Source: Chloroflexota bacterium (GTDB lineage Bacteria; Chloroflexota; Dehalococcoidia; Dehalococcoidales; RBG-16-60-22). From it: a DNA stretch of 36,086 nucleotides. The DNA lies in assembly GCA_018829775.1 (NCBI GenBank), contig JAHJTL010000087.1, positions 1 to 36,086 of the forward strand, given 5' to 3'. Shown here one piece after another: positions 1 to 7,489 of this stretch. The translations under genes were made by a program, and so were the position numbers. The first letter of the stretch is position 1. Each line of letters begins with the position of its first letter. The notes under the pieces are model-generated. The model did no database searches. It had not been told where the DNA came from and saw only the letters and a list, made by a program, of their open reading frames with translations.

Positions 1-436
1 CTTTGTTTTCCTGGGACACATTAGCTCCTTTCACTGTTTAGTCAGTCTACTACCTCTCAGGAGCTCGTGCCACCCGTCTAGAGTGTACGGTTATAGTGGC
101 CCTATTTGTGTCCCATTATCGCTGACGGTATACATTGCTCACCCTGTTACTATTTGTTACTGCTCAAATCTAATCGTTCTTTCTCCATCGTTTGTCTGGT
201 ATTGCTCGCGCATACTGCTTCACGATCTAGAGTTTCATGATATATATACTACTGGAATCCTGAAAGATTAACATGGTCTTACCTGATTAACAACGAGTTT
301 TAATACCTAATTTCTTATATAACAGGCTCTATTTTTACTATTTGGGTACCCAAAATGCTGTTTTGTATCTACTTCTAACATACGGTTAGAAGGCTGATTA
401 AGGTCATATAAGATTCAGGGGGAAAGGACCATGCGA
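1..436. other. Gene-poor AT-rich stretch
   Basis: No convincing gene is seen. The only open frame (83-271, plus) has no ribosome-binding site and no recognisable protein character. The stretch lies downstream of the minus-strand aldolase gene that ends at 437. The one regular element is a perfect 14-bp palindrome at 341-354, listed separately. Confidence 0.6.
341..354. promoter_or_regulatory. Perfect 14-bp palindrome TTTGGGTACCCAAA
   Basis: The sequence TTTGGGTACCCAAA is its own reverse complement. It has the size of a dimeric repressor half-site pair, but it lies about 80 bp beyond the 3' end of the minus-strand aldolase gene and no plus-strand gene starts nearby. Its function is unknown and chance occurrence cannot be excluded. 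Confidence 0.2.
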
Positions 437-1213
437 TTATTTGCTTCGGCCTGCCTTTCGGGCAACATCCAAAACGTTGCGTGCTGCATCAAACAGTAAC
501 CTATCTACATACGCGACAAGATTAAATCTGAAGCCTTTTTCTATTGCCCATCCGATATTGTCCGCATTTGCTGCCAGGCCGGCGGGTTTTCCTGTTCTTT
601 TCGACGCTTCAACTACTTTGTCAAGCGCTTGAGCAAGTCGAGGATTGTTCTTGTCGGGAGGCATAACCGGAGGAATAGGCAAGCCCAAATCGAACGACAA
701 ATCAAAGTGCCCCACAAGGCAGGCATCAAGCCCGTCAACAGAAAGAATCTCTTCTATATTTTCGATTGCTCTTCCCGTTTCAATTATGGCCGTAACAAGG
801 GTTTCGTCGTTGGCTGTCTTTAAATAGTCGGAGTCAATAAGTTCATACCGCCTGGGCCCGTAGCCCCTGATACCTTGTGGTGGATACTTACAGGCTTTGA
901 CCGCCTTCTCTGCATCCTCTTTAGTGCTCACCATCGGGACTACGATACCATGAGCACCAATATCAAGCAATCGTTTTATATCTGTAGAATCGTTCTGTTG
1001 CACCCTCACAATAGGAGTACAATCTGTTCCGTTCATAGCCTGCATCATTCTCTGGATAGTTTCGTAATGCATAGGCCCATGTTCATCGTCTATATATAGA
1101 AAGTCATAACCGGCCCGGGATAACAACTCCGTTACATCTGGATGACCAAGGCCGGTCAAAATGCCAACAACTATCTCCCCGCGCAGCAATTTTGCTTTCA
1201 GTATATTTTTCAA
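437..1213 (-). CDS. HpcH/HpaI-family class II aldolase (copy 1)
   Basis: This 258-residue protein belongs to the HpcH/HpaI family of metal-dependent pyruvate aldolases, which cleave 4-hydroxy-2-keto acids to pyruvate plus an aldehyde in the cytoplasm. Residues matching the family active site are visible: His45 (in DDEHGP), Arg70 (IVRVQ), and metal ligands Glu145 (AIIETG) and Asp171 (GHFDLS), with the usual glycine-rich stretch GIRGYGPRR near 114-122. The start is TTG preceded by a weak GGGGGT. The paralogue at 25175-25936 also starts with TTG and has the same key residues at identical positions, which supports this start. The gene stands alone here. The substrate is unknown; a sugar-acid or hydroxy-keto-acid cleavage role is inferred from the family and from the dehydratase genes elsewhere in the window. 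Confidence 0.88.
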   Translation of the reverse strand: MKNILKAKLLRGEIVVGILTGLGHPDVTELLSRAGYDFLYIDDEHGPMHYETIQRMMQAMNGTDCTPIVRVQQNDSTDIKRLLDIGAHGIVVPMVSTKEDAEKAVKACKYPPQGIRGYGPRRYELIDSDYLKTANDETLVTAIIETGRAIENIEEILSVDGLDACLVGHFDLSFDLGLPIPPVMPPDKNNPRLAQALDKVVEASKRTGKPAGLAANADNIGWAIEKGFRFNLVAYVDRLLFDAARNVLDVARKAGRSK

Positions 1214-1350
1214 CTTCGTTCAACCCCCGATTAAAATCTTCCTATTTATTAGGTTATTCTATAGATTATAAGCTGGCCACTTGTTAAGTGGCAAGTACTT
1301 AGTTTTGCGCAAATGCAGCGTCATATTGCGTAGATAATTTCTAGTTGCGC

Positions 1351-1385
1351 AGCCTTAGTCAGCGGTTCGAATCCACCCGCTGCCA
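1351..1385 (+). pseudogene. tRNA 3'-half-like fragment
   Basis: This stretch looks like the last part of a tRNA: AGCGG, a canonical T-loop TTCGAAT, CCACC, then CGCTGCC and a discriminator-like A. Only three of five T-stem pairs form. No matching 5' acceptor strand (it would need GGCAGCG), D arm or anticodon arm is seen upstream. CCA is not encoded. It is best read as a tRNA relic or an old attachment-site remnant. The isotype cannot be assigned. Confidence 0.4.
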
Positions 1386-1584
1386 GTTGTTGTTAACTTC
1401 GATTGTTCACAGAATAACCTCCAATCCTTAACAATACTCTCCAAAAAACCTTCCTTATACTGCACAATCTGACGGAATGTTGTTCGTAGCTATTTTGTCA
1501 ATCTATTAACCCCCATATCCTTGCTGTCATAATGCAATATTTTAAGGTAAAATCATCTTGTCTATGAAATCGGAGGTGCATAGT

Positions 1585-3291
1585 ATGGAAAAGTATGAGG
1601 GCGCAGAAGCTTTCGTGGAGGTTTTAAATGCGCATGGCGTGGAGAATATCTTCTTTAACCCCGGCTCTGCTACCGTTCCTATTCAAGCAACGATATCCAA
1701 ATATAGAGCCGCCGGCAAACGTGCCCCGAGGCTGATACTCTGCCTCGACGAATCGCTAACAATGACTGCAGCCCACGGACACTATATGGTTTCAGGGCGG
1801 CCACAAGTTATTATGGCACATTGTGAACTGGGTACCCAGCGAGTGGGTGGAGCGCTCCTTAATGCGCAGTTTGGACGAATACCCGTCATTCTATGGGCCG
1901 GGTTACAACTTCCCAACTCCCCACGCGTAAACTGGAAGCAAGAGCCTTACGACCAGGGCCTCATAGTGCGTAATTCCGTGAAGTGGGACCATCAGATAAG
2001 CAGCAACGAAAATATCCACGATGTCCTCCAGAAAGCCTTCCAGATCGCCTATACCGAGCCCTGCGGGCCGGTCTATCTTGCTTTTCCCCCATCAATTCTT
2101 ACCGAAAAGATTGACAGGGTGAAAATCCCACCATCAGCCATAACTGCCGTATCCTCAACCGCGCCGGCTGATGTTGACAGCCTCAGTAAGGCAGCTGAGA
2201 TATTGATTGAGGCGGAAAACCCTCTTATAGTAGCCGGCTACACCGGGAGGCATCATCAATCGGTGTCGTCGCTGGTAGAATTAGCCGAAACCCTATGTGC
2301 ACCGGTTATTACCAGTCAAACATGGCTGAATTTCCCTCACACGCATCCCCTCTGTGCTGGCGTTGAACAGTTCCGTGGGAGCAGGAAGACAAATCCCTTC
2401 GCAGATGCTGATGTTCTTCTGGTCATTGACTATGATATGCCGTACTCAGGGACAGAAACTTTGCCCGGCCCGGAGGCTAAAATCATTCATATCGACCTTG
2501 ACCCTTTTACACGGGGCCGACCTTTATGGGGCCGGGGTTCTGATATTTTCATTGAGGCTGACTCCAGAGAGGCCATCCCAGCGCTAAAGAAGATAATCAG
2601 CCAGAGATTAACCCCTGAAAAGCGCATACAATTGCAGGAGCGCTTTAAGCAGTTAGAAAGTAAACACAAGAAGCAACGGGACAGCTGGCATGCTCTGGCC
2701 ATGAGCAAAGCCGACCAGAAACCAATCTCTGCAGACTGGCTTTGTCATTGTATATCTGAGGTTATAGACGAGGACGCGATAATAGCGAGTTTTATGATTA
2801 GCCCACAGGCGCCGGTGACGGAACAGATCCTCCGCACCAAGCCGGGGACTTTTATAGGCAACGCCGGCGGTTCTGTCCAATGGGCATTGGGAGCGGCATT
2901 CGGAGCGAAAATAGCGGCTCCTGATAGAACGGTGGTAAGCGTGACGACGGATGGAGGCTTCGTATGGAGTTGCCCTGTTGCCACTCTCTGGACTGCCCGC
3001 GCCTACAACGCTCCGTTTCTATCAATCATCCTGAACAACCAGGGATATAATGTAATCAGGAAGATGGTCCAGAAGGGTTACGGCGAGAATAAGCTCACGG
3101 ACGAGATGGCATTTGAGGCGGGGGTAGACATTAAGCCACCGCCCGACTATGCTTTAATTGCTCAGGCCTGCGGTGCTTACGGGCGAATGGTGGAAGACCC
3201 GGCCGATGTTCTGCCAGCCTTGAGAGACGCCCTTGAACAGGTTAGCCTCGGGAAACCCGCGGTGCTGGATGTCAGGATAGAGAGAGAGTGA
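1585..3291 (+). CDS. Thiamine-diphosphate-dependent decarboxylase/synthase (acetolactate synthase/benzoylformate decarboxylase superfamily)
   Basis: This protein of 568 residues has the three-domain architecture of ThDP enzymes such as acetolactate synthase large subunit and benzoylformate decarboxylase. An N-terminal pyrimidine-binding domain (about 1-170) carries the conserved Glu in CLDESL. A central domain spans about 190-330, and a C-terminal pyrophosphate-binding domain carries VTTDGGF followed by LNNQGYN, the GDG...NN metal-binding motif with T in place of the first G. It should act on a 2-keto acid, decarboxylating it or joining it to a second carbonyl. No small regulatory subunit is adjacent, which argues against a biosynthetic IlvB. 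The start is ATG at 1585 because GGAGGTG lies six bases upstream; the frame stays open to a TTG at 1558 that would overlap this site. The real substrate is not identifiable from sequence. Confidence 0.85.
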   Translation: MEKYEGAEAFVEVLNAHGVENIFFNPGSATVPIQATISKYRAAGKRAPRLILCLDESLTMTAAHGHYMVSGRPQVIMAHCELGTQRVGGALLNAQFGRIPVILWAGLQLPNSPRVNWKQEPYDQGLIVRNSVKWDHQISSNENIHDVLQKAFQIAYTEPCGPVYLAFPPSILTEKIDRVKIPPSAITAVSSTAPADVDSLSKAAEILIEAENPLIVAGYTGRHHQSVSSLVELAETLCAPVITSQTWLNFPHTHPLCAGVEQFRGSRKTNPFADADVLLVIDYDMPYSGTETLPGPEAKIIHIDLDPFTRGRPLWGRGSDIFIEADSREAIPALKKIISQRLTPEKRIQLQERFKQLESKHKKQRDSWHALAMSKADQKPISADWLCHCISEVIDEDAIIASFMISPQAPVTEQILRTKPGTFIGNAGGSVQWALGAAFGAKIAAPDRTVVSVTTDGGFVWSCPVATLWTARAYNAPFLSIILNNQGYNVIRKMVQKGYGENKLTDEMAFEAGVDIKPPPDYALIAQACGAYGRMVEDPADVLPALRDALEQVSLGKPAVLDVRIERE

Positions 3292-3393
3292 ACAGCTTTC
3301 CGGCCTCAACTAATCCGTCAATACGATGGCCTGACTACTGAAAAATGCTTCTATTTTTAAATAGTCAGTTTGACAACCTGTCTAAAAACACAG

Positions 3394-3414
3394 AAAGCCC
3401 TTTTCCAGGGCTTT
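3394..3414 (+). terminator. Rho-independent terminator after the ThDP enzyme gene
   Basis: AAAGCCC, a short loop TTTTCCA, and GGGCTTTT form a compact hairpin ending in a T run on the plus strand, about 100 bp after the stop at 3291. It probably ends transcription of that gene. Confidence 0.65.
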
Positions 3415-3501
3415 TATTCGTGATACCACACTTAAATCCAATTGTTAAAAATTCAAACGTAGGACCTGTTCTACTCCCACAAATTCAATCGTTAATGGCT
3501 A

Positions 3502-3539
3502 GAGTCCCCTGCTTCGGGTTTTTCCGAAGCAGGGGACTC
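3502..3539 (-). terminator. Perfect 16-bp hairpin 3' of the TRAP binding-protein gene
   Basis: GAGTCCCCTGCTTCGG and its exact reverse complement flank a six-base loop. The hairpin begins eight bases after the stop codon of the minus-strand gene. Neither strand has a clear T run after it, so it may terminate or protect the 3' end rather than act as a classic intrinsic terminator. It also separates the convergent gene on the plus strand. Confidence 0.5.
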
Positions 3540-3546
3540 CTGAGCA

Positions 3547-4710
3547 CTACATGCGCTGCCAGGCGTCACGATAGGCTTTCTTGAAGTTCTCAATCGAGGT
3601 GTAGACCTTATCGAAGAAAGGATCCGCAGCCGCATACTCTGCGTAGAGGTCCATGGCTCTCGAGACCACCTCGTCAGCAATCGAGTCCGGGATAAAGGTT
3701 ACGGTAACGCCCTTCTCCCGGAACAGCGGGACGACTTCGAGGTCTCTCTGCGTCATGAATTGGTAGTAGTTCATGCCCGCTGCCTTGCCCATCTCGATGA
3801 TTAACTTCTTTAGACTCTCCGGAAGCTCCTCCCAGGAATCCCTGTTGACCATGATGGGCTGCCACTCCTGGGGCTGGCGGGCCGAGCCAAGATAGACGTA
3901 GTCGATGACCTCATAGCTGGCTATCGAGTAGTCATATCCCGGCGAGCTGAGCTGGAAGCCATCAAGCACACCGCGCATCATCGATTCGTAGGTCTCCTCG
4001 GTGCTGAGCGTAACCACTGAAGCGCCCATATCGGTGAAAATCTTGCCATCATCGCCAGCGGTTCGCAGCTTCAGTCCCTTGATGTCATCGGGCGAATTGA
4101 GTGGGTCCTTGGTATTGATGAAAATTTCGGGCACGGTGATGAATCCACCGGTGAAGACCGCGTTGTAGTCCTTGGCCATCTCGCTCAGCAGGTCAAGGCC
4201 CTCGAGTTGCATCCAGAAAAATTGCTCCGTCGGTGAAAGGCCAGCTATCTGGTAGGTGAACAGGTTGGTTGCCGGCCCGAAACGGTCCATCCAGTACATG
4301 GTGCAGGTACTTGCCATGTCGAGTACACCTTCATTGATGCCGTCAAGCTCCACCATTGACGGGACAATTTCGCCGCCTGAATGCAGTGGGACATCTAACT
4401 GGCCACCACTGGCCACCTCAAGGTCATCCGTGAACCATGTCCACCCCTTGTTGAAAGTAGAGCCAGCGCCAGCGTGCTGCTGGACAATCCACGAATATAC
4501 TTTGGGTGGCTGGGCGGGGGTCGGCGCTGGAGATGGAGATGGTGCTGGTGCTGGCGCTGGTACCGGGGCGGGAGCTGGTGCCGGCGTCGGTGCCGGTGCA
4601 GGGGCAGGCGCCGGTGCTGGGGCTGGGGCTGGCGCAGCACAGGCTGCTGCCAGGCCGCTTAAAAGGGTTACTATCATCGCGAGCAATAACAGTTTCTTTA
4701 TCTTAGTCAA
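3547..4710 (-). CDS. TRAP-type C4-dicarboxylate/organic-acid substrate-binding lipoprotein (DctP family)
   Basis: This 387-residue protein is the extracytoplasmic solute receptor of a tripartite ATP-independent transporter. It has a basic N-terminus, a hydrophobic signal and a lipobox (LAAAC, Cys24), so it is probably lipid-anchored outside the membrane. A Pro/Ala-repeat linker of about 45 residues follows. The DctP fold then runs from about residue 70 to the end, with typical segments such as GLKLRTAGDD and VVTLSTEETYESM. TRAP receptors bind carboxylates, often sugar acids, 2-keto acids or aromatic acids, which fits the catabolic genes in this window. The start is TTG with AGAGGAGG five to six bases upstream. 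No DctQ or DctM membrane subunit lies beside it, so its permease must be encoded elsewhere. Confidence 0.9.
   Translation of the reverse strand: MTKIKKLLLLAMIVTLLSGLAAACAAPAPAPAPAPAPAPAPTPAPAPAPVPAPAPAPSPSPAPTPAQPPKVYSWIVQQHAGAGSTFNKGWTWFTDDLEVASGGQLDVPLHSGGEIVPSMVELDGINEGVLDMASTCTMYWMDRFGPATNLFTYQIAGLSPTEQFFWMQLEGLDLLSEMAKDYNAVFTGGFITVPEIFINTKDPLNSPDDIKGLKLRTAGDDGKIFTDMGASVVTLSTEETYESMMRGVLDGFQLSSPGYDYSIASYEVIDYVYLGSARQPQEWQPIMVNRDSWEELPESLKKLIIEMGKAAGMNYYQFMTQRDLEVVPLFREKGVTVTFIPDSIADEVVSRAMDLYAEYAAADPFFDKVYTSIENFKKAYRDAWQRM
4517..4640 (-). repeat. Pro-Ala coding repeat in the lipoprotein linker
   Basis: The DNA consists of degenerate six-base units coding alternating Pro and Ala, with occasional Thr, Val or Ser. 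It encodes the stalk between the lipidated Cys24 and the ligand-binding domain. Such tracts keep the receptor away from the membrane and often vary in length between strains. The long plus-strand open frame opposite it is only a shadow of this repeat. Confidence 0.8.
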
Positions 4711-5395
4711 CTTCGCCTCCTCTAAAATTGAGATTGTAGGACCTTCTGACTGGTAGTTTATTACTGAAGACTATCACCCCCCTGTCTTAAAAGTGACGAT
4801 TCTGGTGATGGGCTCAGACTGTTTCAAGAGCATCTTGTGCATGTAACTTTCAGTACTACAGCAAAGTACTGGAAAATCGTTGGTAATGAACACCGTCATT
4901 GGTATAATCAACTGTGGAACTGGGAATCGAATGCCTCTAGTTAACAAACCAGGTGACTGGAAAATACCCACTTAGATTTAAGTATCAAACGATATACTTA
5001 TATAGAAAAAAGCGGGATGCCACTTCGCCCAATTTTGTATTAAGATACACATGGGAGGGGCTCCGGCCCAGCCTTTCCTTAAATCTCCCCTGGCAGAGCC
5101 CGCTTTCTTCACAATAATGTGGTGCCTCTTATTACAGCTACTGTTATCTTCAATTATTAATTACTACGTATTATTAAAGTAATTCTAAACATAAAAGCTT
5201 AGATTCGTATGATAAAAAGCTTAAATTTACATTAGAATTGCTGGGCAAATACAGACTTATAGTAGAGACGGTGAGCATCTCCAAAGGACAAGATGTTATC
5301 TCGTCACAATTAGAACGCTTTGTAATGATAAATAAGCCAAGGTGCCCGTACTGAAACCTTAGATAATCCCCTGACTATATTCACCGGGGAGTTAG
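4711..5395. other. 685-bp intergenic region
   Basis: No protein-coding gene is supported; the minus frame at 4774-4971 lacks a ribosome-binding site and protein-like composition. The part near 4711-4730 holds the ribosome-binding site of the TRAP receptor gene. The middle holds a candidate structured RNA (5006-5104). The AT-rich part at 5160-5240 contains an 8-bp inverted repeat (AATTCTAA at 5181, TTAGAATT at 5232) and two near copies of ATAAAAGCTTA. The rest shows nothing clear. Confidence 0.5.
5006..5104 (-). ncRNA. Candidate structured RNA with terminal stem and U run
   Basis: Read on the minus strand, the segment opens with AGCGGG and closes with CCCGCT followed directly by six T. A second helix, GCCA with TGGC, lies just inside. 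Within it are a helix GGGAG/CTCCC capped by GGCT/AGCC, and a separate hairpin TGTAT-CTTA-ATACA. Its layout is a multi-helix junction ending in an intrinsic-terminator-like tail. It matches no RNA family I can name (not SRP, tmRNA, 6S or a recognisable riboswitch core). It could be a small RNA or a leader of the TRAP receptor gene about 300 bases downstream. The plus strand could fold too, but its T run is poorer. Confidence 0.35.
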
Positions 5396-6022
5396 TTATT
5401 TTCTCGCTTCAATCAGCAGGACTATCCCGGCTGCAAGGTTTGTAATGCGTTCTACCTTCAAGCCACTCTTACCGACATTATCCGCCGTTCTACGGTTAAT
5501 ATTTGCTCCCACAATGCGAACAACCAGCGGGTTGTAAATGTTCATAAGCCAAGCCGAAATGCGATTGGCGCTTAAAACGTGCTCCAGCAATACCACTTTC
5601 CCACCAGGTCTGCAGACCCTCTCAACTTCTTTTAGCCCCCTGACTGGGTCAGGGACAGAGCAGAAAACGAACGACGCAACTACTGTGTCAAAGGTGTTAT
5701 CCTCAAATTCAAGGTTCTGAACGTCCATTTGTTTCAAACGGACTTCTATTCCAGACACCTCAGCTTTTCTCCTGGCACGGCTTAGCATCTTATCGCTGAA
5801 GTCCACCGCGGTTATCTCAGTGCCTTCCGGATAATACGGGTAATTCTTGCCGGTCCCCACCCCGACTTCCAAGATGTCGGTGCCCTCCGCCCTGCTCCAA
5901 AGAAGGTCTCGCCACCTGCTGTAGCGAGACCTCTCGATGAAGCCCTCCATAAGGTCATAGACCGGAGCGACTCGATTGTACCGTTTTCTGGTGACCTCTG
6001 TAGCTTTGCTTGTCGCTGTCAT
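5396..6022 (-). CDS. Class I SAM-dependent methyltransferase (UbiE/PmtA-like)
   Basis: This protein of 208 residues has a Rossmann methyltransferase fold. Motif I is ILEVGVGTGKNY, the acidic residue after strand 2 is in AVDFSDKML, and motif IV with its following helix is TVVASFVFCSVPDP. The post-motif CRPGGKVVLLEHV is typical of the UbiE/COQ5 and bacterial phosphatidylethanolamine N-methyltransferase group. Small-molecule or lipid methylation is therefore likely, but the substrate is not determined. The ATG overlaps the stop of the YHS gene by one base (TAATG), so translation is probably coupled. It is the last gene of the metal/envelope operon. Confidence 0.85.
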   Translation of the reverse strand: MTATSKATEVTRKRYNRVAPVYDLMEGFIERSRYSRWRDLLWSRAEGTDILEVGVGTGKNYPYYPEGTEITAVDFSDKMLSRARRKAEVSGIEVRLKQMDVQNLEFEDNTFDTVVASFVFCSVPDPVRGLKEVERVCRPGGKVVLLEHVLSANRISAWLMNIYNPLVVRIVGANINRRTADNVGKSGLKVERITNLAAGIVLLIEARK

Positions 6023-6192
6023 TATTCCTGTTCCCTGTGACCTTGGTCACCGGAAAGGTATTTCTCGGGGTCAGCGTCAAAGGCCTTCTTGCAACCTACG
6101 GCGCAGAAGTAGTAGGTTTTACCCTTGTACTCAGAGGTCGCTGCTGCGTTCTTCTCATCAACCTCCATACCGCAAACCGGGTCTTTAGCCAT
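6022..6192 (-). CDS. YHS-domain metal-binding protein (56 aa)
   Basis: This short gene starts at ATG 6192 with AAGGAGGTGA just upstream. It encodes 56 residues beginning MAKDPVCGMEV and containing TYYFCAVGCKKAF. Cys7, Cys30 and Cys34 form the classic YHS pattern found in copper-export ATPases, toluene monooxygenases and small stand-alone metal proteins. It is likely to bind a transition metal (copper or iron) in the cytoplasm. Its stop codon shares a base with the methyltransferase start. Its place after an FTR1 permease and a His/Met-rich secreted peptide supports a metal-handling role. The exact metal is inferred only. Confidence 0.88.
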   Translation of the reverse strand: MAKDPVCGMEVDEKNAAATSEYKGKTYYFCAVGCKKAFDADPEKYLSGDQGHREQE

Positions 6193-6237
6193 CTCTATCA
6201 CCTCCTTGTGGCAGCATTAACTTCCTTATTCCCTATT

Positions 6238-6558
6238 TTACCATCCCATCATGCCGCCCCAACCACCCATATGGCCACCCATTGTACCGCCCCAGCTGCT
6301 GGGACTCCCTTCTTCTGAGGCCGGATAATCATAGCCATGGCAGGGAGCATAACCGAGACCTTCGTGTACTTCCTCGGCAGCTTCAACCATTGCCTCCCAG
6401 TCACCTTCCTCGCAGGCCTCATGCATCGCCTGCCACGTTTCCCGGTCTGGTGTTTCCGAATCTCCCTCCGTGGGGCCGTGAGCGAATACGGGAATAGCGA
6501 AAGTTACCATTAAGCTCAGAACTGCAATAACCAAGCCAACAAGTAGAATTCTTTTCAT
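6238..6558 (-). CDS. Small secreted His/Met/Gly-rich protein, putative metal binder
   Basis: This protein of 106 residues has an N-terminal signal peptide of about 26 residues ending in VFAHG. An acidic helical middle (TWQAMHEACEEGDWEAMVEA) follows, then a low-complexity tail rich in Gly, Met, His and Trp with MGGHMGGWGGMMGW-type composition. Met/His tails of this sort are known in periplasmic copper-binding proteins. No named family is recognised. GGAGG lies six bases before the ATG. It is located between the FTR1 permease and YHS genes in the same operon, so extracytoplasmic metal capture or delivery is a reasonable inference. Confidence 0.75.
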   Translation of the reverse strand: MKRILLVGLVIAVLSLMVTFAIPVFAHGPTEGDSETPDRETWQAMHEACEEGDWEAMVEAAEEVHEGLGYAPCHGYDYPASEEGSPSSWGGTMGGHMGGWGGMMGW

Positions 6559-6602
6559 TTTGACCTCCTTTCTTTAATATCAGTGTCTATCACACATTGG
6601 TA

Positions 6603-7463
6603 TTACGTTGCTCCTGCATGCACATGCTGCTTCATACTTGCTGTCAGTTCACCTCCTTTCCTTGGTCTGGCCGGCAAGAAGTAACTTGCCAAGGTAAAGC
6701 CTAGATAACCGATGTAGGCAAGCACTTCCACCAGTGAAGGATTGGCATTGTAGCCAAAGATGGCGGTTAAGAACCTGCCGATTACTGATTGCTCGGGGAC
6801 AATGTGGTCAATGTCCCACACGTGCGCTATAGCAGGCGGGATAATGCCTGCCTCATGGAACTCATGGATGCCGTGGGCAAGTAGGCCAGCGGCGAATAGA
6901 ATCAGCAACAGTCCGGTAACGTTGAAAAAAGTTCTCAGGTTAAGCTTTGAGGTTCCCCTGTAAATGCTATAGCCGATAGCTACGGCGATACCCAAACCCA
7001 GGATACCTCCGACGGCTGATAAGACGGCCGACTCAGCTACTCTGGTGGCAGCAAAGAGAAAGAGTACCGTCTCAATACCTTCCCTGACTACTGCCACAAA
7101 AGCGAGCCCGAGCAGACCCAGCGTCGAACCACTACCAAGCGCAGATTGTATCTGGGCATGCAGATGTCCCTTAATGTTTATGGCCTGCTTCCTCATCCAG
7201 AAAATCATCCAGGTTAGCACGCCGGCGGCAGTCCACATGGCAATACCTTCAAAAATCTCCTCAGCCCTACCTTCAAGTCTCCCAGCGGAGAAATAAATCA
7301 CGGCCCCGGCCACTAAACTGACAACAATCGCCAGCGACGTTCCTATCCAGACAGGTTCGAAACCCTTACGGTTATTGGTGGTAGAGAGATAAGCAAGTAT
7401 TATCCCAATGATAAGAGCAGCTTCAAGCCCCTCCCTGAGTGTTATCAAAAGTGCACTAAGCAT
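6603..7463 (-). CDS. FTR1-family high-affinity iron permease
   Basis: This 286-residue, seven-helix membrane protein carries both REGxE signatures of the FTR1/EfeU family: REGLE at 10-14 and REGIE at 127-131. These glutamates bind Fe(III) during transport. Length and motif spacing fit a complete permease. No EfeO or EfeB partner or multicopper ferroxidase is adjacent; instead the gene is flanked by Lgt upstream and by a His/Met-rich secreted peptide and a YHS protein downstream. The start ATG is preceded by AGAGGTGAT. The operon's upstream operator suggests control by an OmpR-type regulator. Confidence 0.92.
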   Translation of the reverse strand: MLSALLITLREGLEAALIIGIILAYLSTTNNRKGFEPVWIGTSLAIVVSLVAGAVIYFSAGRLEGRAEEIFEGIAMWTAAGVLTWMIFWMRKQAINIKGHLHAQIQSALGSGSTLGLLGLAFVAVVREGIETVLFLFAATRVAESAVLSAVGGILGLGIAVAIGYSIYRGTSKLNLRTFFNVTGLLLILFAAGLLAHGIHEFHEAGIIPPAIAHVWDIDHIVPEQSVIGRFLTAIFGYNANPSLVEVLAYIGYLGFTLASYFLPARPRKGGELTASMKQHVHAGAT

Positions 7464-7489
7464 TTACCATATCACCTCTTTAAAGCTGT

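Noticed and set aside
83-271. Plus-strand open frame of 62 codons
   Set aside because: No ribosome site, odd composition rich in Tyr, Ser and Cys, and no likeness to a known protein.
1585-3291. Calling the ThDP enzyme a biosynthetic acetolactate synthase (ilvB)
   Set aside because: No regulatory-subunit or other branched-chain amino acid gene is adjacent, and the motif variation (TDGGF) gives no basis for a specific name.
4517-4640. Regular six-base repeats considered as CRISPR or tandem regulatory repeats
   Set aside because: The units have no spacers and code Pro-Ala within a clear protein; they are a low-complexity linker.
4256-4756. Plus-strand frame of 166 codons opposite the TRAP receptor
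   Set aside because: Its Gly-Ala run is the complement of the Pro-Ala repeat. The receptor frame on the minus strand has a lipobox, family motifs and a ribosome site.
4774-4971. Minus-strand frame of 65 codons upstream of the TRAP receptor
   Set aside because: No ribosome site and no protein-like pattern; it lies in the promoter/leader region.
5006-5104. Assigning the structured segment to a cobalamin or other known riboswitch
   Set aside because: A GCCAC stretch on the plus strand recalls the B12 box, but the other conserved blocks are absent and no suitable downstream gene lies on that strand.
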